NCBI RefSeq assembly: GCF_002741035.1
Contig: NZ_CP016808.1
Span: 4,202,501-4,266,500, forward strand
Reading direction: 5' to 3'
DNA length: 64,000 nt
From: Paenibacillus sp. BIHB 4019
GTDB taxonomy: Bacteria; Bacillota; Bacilli; Paenibacillales; Paenibacillaceae
In this document: positions 17,596-25,066 of the stretch, piece after piece
How positions within the stretch are numbered: position 1 is the stretch's first letter
How the letters are laid out: each line of letters starts with the position of its first letter
Program-made: the position numbers and the translations under genes
Notes under the pieces: generated by a model
What the model was told of the DNA's origin: nothing
Seen by the model: the letters and a program-made list of their open reading frames with translations, nothing else
The model's database searches: none

Positions 17596-17737
17596 TATCA
17601 TGCTCATAGTTATAAGCAATTAGAGTAATGGATGCTCCGGTCTGGTCGGATAGCTGTTGCTCTAATTGTTTTATTTGTGCAAGGGCATCCTCATTATGAT
17701 TCAAATCAGCGATTGTGTAGCTGCTGTTAAACTCCAT
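17573..17737 (-). CDS. Small protein of unknown function, 54 residues
   Basis: Begins MEFNSSYTIADLNHNEDAL with AGGAGGAGG ten bases upstream, and ends inside the 3' end of the convergent vWA gene. The middle is a short amphipathic helix (ALAQIKQLEQQLSDQTG), then a beta-like ASITLIAYNYE. The frame extends further upstream, but only the part after this strong ribosome binding site is credible. It may be a small regulatory or spore-associated protein; no function is assigned. Confidence 0.55.
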   Translation of the reverse strand: MEFNSSYTIADLNHNEDALAQIKQLEQQLSDQTGASITLIAYNYEHDITAERTD

Positions 17738-17918
17738 GTAGGCATTTCCTCCTCCTGTACATAGTTGATTGTACATATATGATGCCGTTCCTTCTCTTTC
17801 ATGATGCACGCTCCGAGAGCAGGTTATACGATGTTTCGGCCGTGCCTTATGAATTGTCCTTTGCTGTCTTGTAAGGTAAACTGTTACAAGAGGATAACTG
17901 AAGGAAGGGATTTGCAGC

Positions 17919-19367
17919 ATGATTTTAAAATTTATCTCCCGAAGCAAACAGCTTGTACGGCATGCACCTGCCAGAATAACAGCTTTGTATGCGGTGCTGG
18001 CTTTGCTTCTGTTTGGCGCTGTGCTGTTAGTTGGCCTCATGCCAGCCGATGCACATGCAGCGCGAATCTTAGAGCCTAAGCACATTTCTGGTGCTTTCCC
18101 AACACTGGCAGCAAGCTTTAATCCGCATGAGCAGGTTGGACATGACCAGATGGAAAATATGGATCACGGCCACGACAGCGGACTCAGTGTCGGCACAGCC
18201 TTATTTTATACAGCAAGAATTGTATATTACACCGCGCTTCTGCTGGCGGCCGGAATGATGCTGTGGTTCAGCGGCATTCGCACAGGAAGCGATGAACAGC
18301 TTAAACGAATGCAGCAATGGAGCCTGCCAATGATGCGGGCGCTGCTGCTGGCTTCTCTAATGTATGTATTCGCCAGTGCGCGAAGCTTGATGGAAGGGTA
18401 CGGAGGCGGAGGGCCGGAATGGGTGAGGCTGTTCACCGAAACGAATACCGGCCAAGCTTGGCTTGCACTGCTTATATTGTCGCTACTTGGCTTTGTCGTA
18501 ATTAAAGCAAACGATACGTTCAAGCTCATCTGGGCACTGCTGCTGCTCGCTATTGAGAGCTGGAGCGGCCATGTGGCGGCGCTGCAGTCGAATATGAACT
18601 TGGGCATCGTGCTTGATTTTATCCATCTCGCTTGTGCGGCTGTATGGAGCGGGGGCTTAATGATTTTGCTTGGCTTATGGTTTGCTGATCGGAAGGAAGC
18701 GGGGCGGTTTGCAGAACGCTTCACGACAGCAGCTTGGATATCCATGGCGCTGCTTGTCATTACGGGTGCGGCGATTACGCTGTTGCTGCTGCCAAGCCTG
18801 TCCTATTTATTTTATACAAGCTGGGGCATATGGCTAATTGTGAAAATCGTGCTGGTCGCGCTCGTCATCGCCACAGGCGCTTTGCTTCGGGTCCGTGTTC
18901 GGCGGGGGGAGCTGCCACACGGCTTGATGCTGAAAGTGGATGCAGGCTTAATGCTGGCGATCACGCTCATTGTCGGCGTGTTCACCTATATGAGCCCACT
19001 GCCGGACAATACGCCAGTCCGATTTCATAAGATGGGGGAAACGCGCCATTTTACCGTGAATATAACGCCGAATGAGCCAGGAACGAATCTATTCGAGGTG
19101 AAAATATGGCTGCCGGAGCAGCTGGGAGAGCCTTCTGAAGTAAGGCTGGTGCTGCATTCGCGTAACAGACAGCAGCTTGCGCCACTTGAGGTGCCGCTGG
19201 CGATTTTTGAGGATAAGTCGTATGAATCGTTTCCTGGTTTTGTGAGAACATCGTACCATGCAGAGCAAATGGACATCCCATTCCCCGGGAAATGGACAGC
19301 CGAGCTGCAAGTGGTCGATAAGAGCGGGGACAAGCTGGAAGAAAGCATCGATTTTGAAAACTATTAA
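17919..19367 (+). CDS. CopD-domain membrane protein
   Basis: A 482-residue protein with an N-terminal membrane segment, then an exported loop rich in His and Met (NPHEQVGHDQMENMDHGHDS) that could bind copper. It has about eight further membrane helices of the CopD type (SWSGHVAAL, LDFIHLACAAVWSGGL) and a C-terminal extracellular beta domain of about 130 residues starting at MGETRHFTVNI. The family is linked to copper uptake or handling. Unlike YcnJ it has no N-terminal CopC domain. A histidine kinase gene follows after 22 bp. Confidence 0.82.
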   Translation: MILKFISRSKQLVRHAPARITALYAVLALLLFGAVLLVGLMPADAHAARILEPKHISGAFPTLAASFNPHEQVGHDQMENMDHGHDSGLSVGTALFYTARIVYYTALLLAAGMMLWFSGIRTGSDEQLKRMQQWSLPMMRALLLASLMYVFASARSLMEGYGGGGPEWVRLFTETNTGQAWLALLILSLLGFVVIKANDTFKLIWALLLLAIESWSGHVAALQSNMNLGIVLDFIHLACAAVWSGGLMILLGLWFADRKEAGRFAERFTTAAWISMALLVITGAAITLLLLPSLSYLFYTSWGIWLIVKIVLVALVIATGALLRVRVRRGELPHGLMLKVDAGLMLAITLIVGVFTYMSPLPDNTPVRFHKMGETRHFTVNITPNEPGTNLFEVKIWLPEQLGEPSEVRLVLHSRNRQQLAPLEVPLAIFEDKSYESFPGFVRTSYHAEQMDIPFPGKWTAELQVVDKSGDKLEESIDFENY

Positions 19368-19389
19368 TACAAGCTGGGAGCGGTAGCGG

Positions 19390-20250
19390 GTGTCATATCG
19401 ATGGTTGAAATGGTTGATCTTGTGGATTCCAACACTTACAATTGGGCTTTGGGAATATGTCCGGCATGCGTTCCTGCTACCATACATTTCTATGGATTTG
19501 GGCAATGTGCTTGCACCTGTGCTTGTGTTTCTAGTTACACTGACGCTGCTGCGCGGTTTGTTCAAGCGTTTAGAGGTGATGCAGGATGCATTGCAGCGCG
19601 AACGGCTGTCGAAATCTGCGTTTGAGCAGCGCGAGAAGCTGGCTCGCGAGCTGCATGACGGCATTTCGCAGTCGTTGTTTCTGCTTTCCGTGAAGCTGGA
19701 CAGCTTGGAGCATGCCCATACTCCGGAAGGCGTTCGTCAGACGACTGAGCAAATTCGCGGAACAGTCCGCCATGTGTATGAGGATGTTCGCCAATCCATT
19801 GCCAACTTGAAATCGTCAACAGCTGCAAGTCCTGCTGAAGGCCCTTGGCGAGCGGCCATTCATTCCCTTGCCGAGGAGCTGCGGGAAGCTGGGGGCTATA
19901 CCGCTGAAGTAAATTGGCAATTGTCTGAGCATGCGCTGTCGGACAAAGAGAAGGTTGAGCTGATGGCAATTGTGCGCGAGGCGCTGATGAATATTCGCAA
20001 GCATACGCATGAGGCGCATGTGAGCATTGCCTGCTATCCGCTTGAAGGCGGAGCACTGGGCAGCTTTCATTGTATCGTAGCGGATACAGGGCGAGGGGCA
20101 GACGCCGAGCAGTTGGAGGCGAAAGGCCGCTATGGCATTCGCATGATGCGCGAACGAGCAAAGCAGATGGGCTGGACGCTTCGTGTAAAGAGCGAGCGGG
20201 GCCAAGGAACTTGTGTGGAAATAGCAGCGGAGCCTTTAAGTGACAGTTAG
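19390..20250 (+). CDS. Sensor histidine kinase (NarL/DesK type), orphan
   Basis: A 286-residue protein starting with GTG. Two membrane helices (residues 5-25 and 36-60) have almost no extracellular part between them. The HisKA_3 dimerisation domain has the phospho-acceptor His in ARELHDGISQSLF. The HATPase domain shows EALMNIRKHTHE (N box), VADTGRGAD (G1) and RYGIRMMRERAKQMG. Such kinases normally precede a LuxR-type response regulator; here the following gene is a Rid protein. The CopD-type gene just upstream may be its functional partner. Confidence 0.88.
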   Translation: MSYRWLKWLILWIPTLTIGLWEYVRHAFLLPYISMDLGNVLAPVLVFLVTLTLLRGLFKRLEVMQDALQRERLSKSAFEQREKLARELHDGISQSLFLLSVKLDSLEHAHTPEGVRQTTEQIRGTVRHVYEDVRQSIANLKSSTAASPAEGPWRAAIHSLAEELREAGGYTAEVNWQLSEHALSDKEKVELMAIVREALMNIRKHTHEAHVSIACYPLEGGALGSFHCIVADTGRGADAEQLEAKGRYGIRMMRERAKQMGWTLRVKSERGQGTCVEIAAEPLSDS

Positions 20251-20305
20251 CATGAAGACAACGATTGCAGGAAGCACAAATGATAATGTGGGGAGAGTGA
20301 GCAGG

Positions 20306-20692
20306 TTGAGCAGAAAACAGGTATTTACAGGTTCTCCATGGGAGCCGCTTGTCGGCTACTGCCGCGCCATTCGTGTTGGCAACCGGATTGAGGTCGCAGG
20401 AACGACGGCGATGAAAGATGGCGAAGTAGTAGGCAAAGGAGATCCATACGAGCAAACTCGGTTTGTGCTGCAAACGATCGAGAATGCTTTGGCTGAGCTA
20501 GGGGCGAGCATGTCCGATGTTGTGCGGACAAGAATGTTCGTTACCGACATTTCAAAATGGGAAGAAATCGGCAAGGCGCATGGCGAGTTTTTCCGCACGA
20601 TTCAGCCAGCAGCCACGATGGTAGAAGTCAAAGCGCTCATTGATCCGCTATTATTGGTCGAAATAGAGGCTGAAGCCATCATACAACCATAA
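20306..20692 (+). CDS. Rid (YjgF/YER057c/UK114) family protein
   Basis: About 128 residues with the Rid fold: GYCRAIRVGNRIEVAGTTA, QTIENALAELGASMSDVVRTRMFVTD and MVEVKALIDPLLLVEIEAEAI. The TTG at 20306 is chosen because the domain begins there, and GGGGAG lies ten bases upstream. An open extension to 20240 is discussed as a possible remnant. The Arg that RidA needs for imine hydrolysis (ARSCVEV context) is replaced (AATMVEV), so it is more likely a Rid4-7-type protein without classical RidA activity. Confidence 0.8.
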   Translation: MSRKQVFTGSPWEPLVGYCRAIRVGNRIEVAGTTAMKDGEVVGKGDPYEQTRFVLQTIENALAELGASMSDVVRTRMFVTDISKWEEIGKAHGEFFRTIQPAATMVEVKALIDPLLLVEIEAEAIIQP

Positions 20693-20700
20693 GTCTAAAT

Positions 20701-20743
20701 AACAGCTCCTCGTTCATCGTAAAGATGGCGGGAGCTGTTTTTC
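20701..20743 (+). terminator. Terminator after the Rid gene
   Basis: AACAGCTCC and GGAGCTGTT arms followed by TTTT. Confidence 0.85.
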
Positions 20744-20813
20744 GTTGCTTTTGTTTAGGCTTTGTTAAACCTATATAATGTAGATATTCCTCAAGAACAA
20801 AGGAGAACTGAAA

Positions 20814-21389
20814 ATGAGAAAACTCGTTCTATTTCTGCACGCATCGCTTGACGGTTTTGTAGAAGGGCCGAATGGTGGAATGGACATTGGCTGGGTTTCC
20901 TACGATGCTGATTTGGAGAAACACGCGAAAGAAATTCTGAGTACTGCCGACACGGTCATTTGGGGGCGCGGGACTTATCAGATGATGCACAGTTATTGGC
21001 CATCTGTGCCTTCGGACCCATCAGCTTCGCAGCATGAACGGAATCATGCCGAGTGGATCGAAAAGACAGCCAAAATCGTTTTTTCCACGACGCTGGATAA
21101 AGTCGAATGGAATAATTCCAGACTCGTGAAAGAAAATGTCGAGGAAGAGATCAATCAACTCAAACAGCAGCCAGGCAAGGATATGGTCATCCTCGGTAGC
21201 CCTAGGTTCGCACACCACCTTATGGAGCTTGATTTAATTGATGAGTATAAAATTACGGTTTCTCCCGTCCTGATCGGTAAGGGATTGCCGTTATTCCAAG
21301 GTCTCAAGGAGAAGATCAATCTTAAGCTAATTGAAAACAAGACCTTTGATTCTGGAGCCATAGGTCTCGTTTACCAGACGGTAAGATGA
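20814..21389 (+). CDS. Dihydrofolate reductase-like (RibD C-terminal domain) protein
   Basis: A 191-residue soluble protein of the RibD_C/YwjB-YyaP family: LVLFLHASLDGFVEGPNG at the N-terminus, ADTVIWGRGTYQMM, DMVILGSPRFAHHLMELDLIDEY and VSPVLIGKGLPLF. Family members probably bind NADPH and a pteridine or pyrimidine; the reaction is unknown. It is a single-gene unit. The ATG follows AAAGGAG. Confidence 0.88.
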   Translation: MRKLVLFLHASLDGFVEGPNGGMDIGWVSYDADLEKHAKEILSTADTVIWGRGTYQMMHSYWPSVPSDPSASQHERNHAEWIEKTAKIVFSTTLDKVEWNNSRLVKENVEEEINQLKQQPGKDMVILGSPRFAHHLMELDLIDEYKITVSPVLIGKGLPLFQGLKEKINLKLIENKTFDSGAIGLVYQTVR

Positions 21390-21436
21390 CCTTGTCACTT
21401 AAGGGGATTTTGCTAACGGGAGACGATAGCTCAATT

Positions 21437-21466
21437 AACCGCCTTTTCACAAAGGCGGTTTTCTTA
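21437..21466 (+). terminator. Terminator after the DHFR-like gene
   Basis: AACCGCCTTT and AAAGGCGGTT arms around a 4-base loop, then TTCTT. Confidence 0.85.
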
Positions 21467-21556
21467 TGGTCACCAATCAACATTATAATGTAACATAGCC
21501 TTTGTTTAAAAAGAATCTATTTTCAGAGGTGTTGTTTAAATATCAGTGCAAATAAG

Positions 21557-21570
21557 TTAAAGCGGTTTCA
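21557..21570 (+). promoter_or_regulatory. cre-like site upstream of the DapA-like gene
   Basis: TTAAAGCGGTTTCA matches the CcpA consensus TGWAANCGNTNWCA except at position 2. It lies 58 bp before the start codon and suggests catabolite control of the aldolase gene. Confidence 0.45.
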
Positions 21571-21628
21571 AAGCCTATATATCTGTTGTAACATGTAGGG
21601 GATCAAAAATGTGAAGGGCGGGGTTTAA

Positions 21629-22552
21629 ATGCAAGTGAAGCAAGCACCGAAAGGCGTCTGGCCCGTTATGCTTACACCGTTTACCAAGGATAATGAGGTT
21701 GATTATCCGGCTCTGGAACAGCTGATTAATTGGTACATAGACAATGGCGTGCATGGGCTGTTTGCGGTTTGCTTGTCCAGTGAAATGCTTCATCTCTCTC
21801 TGGAGGAAAGGGTAGCGGTAGCGCGCTTCGTGCAGGAAAAGACGGCGGGAAGAGTGCCTGTCGTCGCTTCAGGCCACATTTCGGAGTCCTTTCAGCAGCA
21901 GCTTGAGGAAATTAGGCAAATTTCAGCAACGGGCGTGGATGCCTTCGTACTCGTGACGAACCGTCTGGCTGCCGAGGATGAGGACGAAGAGGTTTGGAAA
22001 AGGCGTGCGCAAACGATTTTGGAGACGTTCCCTGATGTGACCTTTGGGCTTTATGAATGTCCAATCCCTTATCACCGCCTATTGTCGCCAGAGCTTGTCA
22101 AATGGTGTGCAGATACGGGCAGATTTACATTTATGAAGGAATGCAGCAACAATTTGGAGCAAATTAAAGCGAAAATCAAGGCAGCGGAAGGCACTCCGCT
22201 TAACATATTTGTAGCGAATAATCCTCATGTGCTTGAAGTAATGCAAGGGGGTGGGGGCGGATATAGCGGCATGCTCGCTAGTTTTCAGCCTGATTTGTAT
22301 GCTTGGCTGACGGACAACTGGGACAAGCAGCCGGATAAGGCTGAATGGCTGCAAAACTATCTCGGAGCATCCTGCCTCTATGAAGGCCGTCATTATCATA
22401 TCGGCACCCGCTATTATTTGCAGCTTGAAGGGCTGGATATTACGCTGAAAAGCCGCTCGAAAAAAGCATCGGATTTCAAAGTGACACATGAGCGCGAAAT
22501 CGAGCAGTTCAGGAAATTCAATCAATATGTCAAGCAGACGCTATTAGAATAG
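21629..22552 (+). CDS. Dihydrodipicolinate synthase-family aldolase
   Basis: A 307-residue class I aldolase/lyase of the DapA-NanA superfamily. The Schiff-base lysine is probably Lys170 in FMKECSNN and the catalytic Tyr is Tyr142 in LYECP. In place of the GTTGE loop of true DapA it has CLSSEMLHLS, so it is probably a sugar-acid or keto-acid lyase rather than a lysine-pathway enzyme. The nearby cre-like site supports a catabolic role. It stands alone between terminators. Confidence 0.85.
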   Translation: MQVKQAPKGVWPVMLTPFTKDNEVDYPALEQLINWYIDNGVHGLFAVCLSSEMLHLSLEERVAVARFVQEKTAGRVPVVASGHISESFQQQLEEIRQISATGVDAFVLVTNRLAAEDEDEEVWKRRAQTILETFPDVTFGLYECPIPYHRLLSPELVKWCADTGRFTFMKECSNNLEQIKAKIKAAEGTPLNIFVANNPHVLEVMQGGGGGYSGMLASFQPDLYAWLTDNWDKQPDKAEWLQNYLGASCLYEGRHYHIGTRYYLQLEGLDITLKSRSKKASDFKVTHEREIEQFRKFNQYVKQTLLE

Positions 22553-22571
22553 CGGCTGCTTGAAGCAGGCG

Positions 22572-22599
22572 GCGCCATCTTTCAAAGATGGCGCTTTTA
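22572..22599 (+). terminator. Terminator after the DapA-like gene
   Basis: GGCGCCATCTTT and AAAGATGGCGC arms, then TTTT. Confidence 0.88.
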
Positions 22600-22686
22600 T
22601 TTGCTAGCCTGTACAAAAAAAGCATCCAAGCCAACAAATAAAAATTTTGCGATGCTGAAAAACAGCTTGAAGCCGAGCTAAGGGAA

Positions 22687-22720
22687 AGTTACCTTTAGTT
22701 TCCAGCAAGGTAACCTTTTT
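22687..22720 (+). terminator. Second terminator-like hairpin, no gene in front
   Basis: GTTACCTT and AAGGTAAC arms around an 11-base loop, followed by CTTTTT. The DapA-like gene already has its own terminator 90 bp earlier, so this hairpin may end a small RNA or act as an attenuator in the leader of the next gene. Confidence 0.5.
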
Positions 22721-22785
22721 AGAAATTCCACGTCTATATCAATAGAGATAAAGACAACAGGTATTTTTTGATGACGGAGGTTATG

Positions 22786-23595
22786 ATGATTTTGAAAAAA
22801 TTCGCGTTGGGCTTAATGGCAGCGGCACTGCTGGCTCTTCCAGCCCTTTCGGCGCCAGTTATTGCGGCTGATCGGCCCATAGAGCTTGCGAATGGAAAAT
22901 TGATGGACAACCGGATGCTAATTCCGCTGCGCGATGTTGCACAAAATATGGGGGCTGCAGTAGAGTGGAGCCAGAAGCTTCAAACGATTGAAATCCAAAA
23001 AGACGATATCAGCATGCTTCTTGCGATTAACTCAAAAAAGGTGCTTGTCAATCAAGCTGAAACGGAGCTTGACGTGCCGGCGCAATTAATCAACAACACG
23101 ACCTATGTTCCTCTGCGGTTCGTCAGCCAAATACTGGGCGCAAGTGTAGACTGGAATTCATATGGACAAGTCGCAACGATTACACTCGAAGGGAAGCAGC
23201 TTGTTGTATATGTGGAGCCGGTTAAGCTTTTGGCCGCTGAAAAAGCATCGGCAGCCCGCCTGAAGCAGCTGTCTGACAAATTAAACGAAGCAGCCGATGT
23301 GTCAGCTATGAAGCAGATTCGTACTTATTTCAAGCCTTATTTTACCGACCGTCTCATTAATGTCACTATTCAAAATAAAGGCCTAGAATATAATTATTCG
23401 TTTAAAGATCCTGTCACGACTGGCAGCTATAGGACCAAAACAACAGGAAGCTTTCTTCAATCGCTGGACATTGGCCATGATGCTTGGGAAACGGATTTCA
23501 TGATGCGGGAGAGTAAAATAATTAAGGTGAATGGCATATGGAAGGCGGATAGCGTCAGCTTTACCAAAGGCAAAATTCCGATTTCGGGAGCATAA
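22786..23595 (+). CDS. Secreted protein with copper amine oxidase N-terminal domain
   Basis: About 269 residues. The last of three neighbouring ATGs is preferred because GGAGG (22776-22780) lies five bases ahead of it. The signal peptide ends near ALSAPVIAA. Two repeats of the copper-amine-oxidase-N (stalk) type follow: NRMLIPLRDVAQNMGAAVEW and NTTYVPLRFVSQILGASVDW. In Paenibacillaceae this module is common in surface proteins and is thought to bind the envelope rather than copper. The C-terminal 150 residues are of unknown function. The gene ends just before the pheS leader. Confidence 0.82.
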   Translation: MILKKFALGLMAAALLALPALSAPVIAADRPIELANGKLMDNRMLIPLRDVAQNMGAAVEWSQKLQTIEIQKDDISMLLAINSKKVLVNQAETELDVPAQLINNTTYVPLRFVSQILGASVDWNSYGQVATITLEGKQLVVYVEPVKLLAAEKASAARLKQLSDKLNEAADVSAMKQIRTYFKPYFTDRLINVTIQNKGLEYNYSFKDPVTTGSYRTKTTGSFLQSLDIGHDAWETDFMMRESKIIKVNGIWKADSVSFTKGKIPISGA

Positions 23596-23619
23596 CTCGG
23601 GCAAATCGCAAGCCAGTTA

Positions 23620-23648
23620 TTGCATCGCGCCATTCATTTGCTTATAAT
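23620..23648 (+). promoter_or_regulatory. Sigma-A type promoter of pheST
   Basis: TTGCAT, a 17-bp spacer and TATAAT, directly upstream of the T-box leader. Confidence 0.65.
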
Positions 23649-23667
23649 GTAAAAGATATTGTTATCA

Positions 23668-23979
23668 TACGAGTTGAAATGCTGAGACGGAGAAAAGTAA
23701 GCAGTGCCTTCACACAGGGAGAAGTCGCCATGGATTGAGAGCGTCTTTCGTGAAAACAGGCTGTCTGAAGTTCGCTCCTGAGCAGACTTCTGAACCCGGC
23801 GTGGCGCCAGCAGGTGCTGCATGCCCGCAAGTAGGAATGTTTCGGTTCCCGCCGTTAACGGGATTGAGGAGCAAGCTAGCACTTTCCCTGTCCGTACAGA
23901 GAGGGAATACGCAGATTGTTCAAATTAGGGTGGTACCACGGTTCTTTCGTCCCTTGCGGGAAGAAGGGGCTTTTTTTGT
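23668..23979 (+). promoter_or_regulatory. T-box leader, phenylalanine tRNA sensing
   Basis: The conserved T-box AGGGTGGTACCACGG lies at 23927-23941, preceded by a long structured stem I region containing AAAGTAAGCAGTG and several hairpins. The terminator arms CCCTT and AAGGGGC with TTTTTTTG follow at 23949-23979. Uncharged tRNA-Phe should favour the antiterminator and switch on pheST. The specifier should be UUC; TTC triplets occur in the stem I region, but which one is used was not resolved by eye. Confidence 0.92.
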
Positions 23980-24010
23980 TTGTTTACAACAAATAGGAGG
24001 CGAGCATCAG

Positions 24011-25042
24011 ATGAAAGAACGTTTGGAGGCTTTGCGCGTCGAAGCGCTGCAGGAGCTGCAGCAGGTAGACAATCCGCAAGTGCTTAACGACCTGCGGGTA
24101 AAATATTTAGGAAAAAAAGGCGCACTAACCGAAATTTTGCGCGGCATGGGCGGCCTTAGCGCCGAGGAGCGTCCGATTATCGGCCAAGTCGGCAATGACG
24201 TGCGTGCGGCAATTGAAGCCGTTATTGAAGAGAAGCAGGCGGTATTCCAGCAAGCCGAGACGGAAGCGCGCTTGCGCGGCGAGACGATCGATGTGACGCT
24301 GCCGGGCAAAGCATTGCCAACTGGAGCCGTACATCCGCTTAACAAGGTAGCCCAGGAAATTGAAGATATTTTCATCGGGCTTGGCTATACGATTGCGGAA
24401 GGCCCGGAAGTAGAGACGGATTATTACAACTTCGAGGCATTGAACCTGCCGAAAAACCATCCGGCGCGCGATATGCAGGATTCGTTTTACATTACCGACG
24501 ATATTTTGATGCGTACGCAAACGTCCCCGGTTCAAGTGAGAACGATGCAAGCGATGAAAGGCAAGCCGATCAAAGTTATTTGTCCAGGCAAAGTATACCG
24601 CCGCGATGATGACGATGCGACGCATTCCTTCCAGTTCAATCAAATTGAAGGTCTGGTCATTGCGCCTAACATTCGCATGAGCGATCTGAAAGGCACGCTG
24701 CTGCAATTTGCCCAGCAAATGTTCGGCTCGCAAACGCAAATCCGTCTTCGTCCAAGCTTCTTCCCGTTCACGGAGCCAAGCGCGGAGGTTGACGTAAGCT
24801 GCGCGCAATGCGGCGGACATGGCTGCCGGATGTGCAAGCAGACGGGCTGGCTGGAAATTCTCGGCTGTGGCATGGTGCACCCGCGCGTATTGGAGATGGG
24901 CGGCTACGACCCGAACGAAGTGAGCGGATTCGCCTTCGGCATGGGTGTAGAGCGCATTGCGCTGCTGAAATACGGCATTGACGATATTCGTCATTTCTAT
25001 ACGAACGATCTTCGGTTTTTACAACAATTCGCGAGAATGTAG
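24011..25042 (+). CDS. pheS: Phenylalanine-tRNA ligase alpha subunit
   Basis: Catalytic subunit of the alpha2-beta2 synthetase, 343 residues, the usual length. The ATG at 24011 follows AGGAGGCGAG; the frame stays open upstream through the T-box leader, which is not translated. It has an N-terminal coiled coil (residues 1-90) and then the class II catalytic domain: [36 protein letters not shown] motif 2 region, [15 protein letters not shown] and the motif 3 [13 protein letters not shown]. pheT follows 24 bp later. Confidence 0.97.
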   Translation: MKERLEALRVEALQELQQVDNPQVLNDLRVKYLGKKGALTEILRGMGGLSAEERPIIGQVGNDVRAAIEAVIEEKQAVFQQAETEARLRGETIDVTLPGKALPTGAVHPLNKVAQEIEDIFIGLGYTIAEGPEVETDYYNFEALNLPKNHPARDMQDSFYITDDILMRTQTSPVQVRTMQAMKGKPIKVICPGKVYRRDDDDATHSFQFNQIEGLVIAPNIRMSDLKGTLLQFAQQMFGSQTQIRLRPSFFPFTEPSAEVDVSCAQCGGHGCRMCKQTGWLEILGCGMVHPRVLEMGGYDPNEVSGFAFGMGVERIALLKYGIDDIRHFYTNDLRFLQQFARM

Positions 25043-25066
25043 CAGGAAAGGAAGGGGAGCAAAGCG

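Noticed and set aside
17738..18085. A 170-residue version of the small minus-strand gene at 17573
   Set aside because: The upstream part overlaps the start of the CopD-type gene and lacks a ribosome binding site. Only the 54-residue part after AGGAGGAGG is credible.
23735..24010. A 92-residue extension of PheS
   Set aside because: It covers the T-box leader and terminator, which are RNA structures; PheS has its normal length from 24011.
24125..24994. Long minus-strand open frames opposite pheS, pheT, mutS2 and the mannosidase genes
   Set aside because: They are frame shadows of strongly biased coding sequence. The translations are rich in Arg, His and Cys and match nothing.
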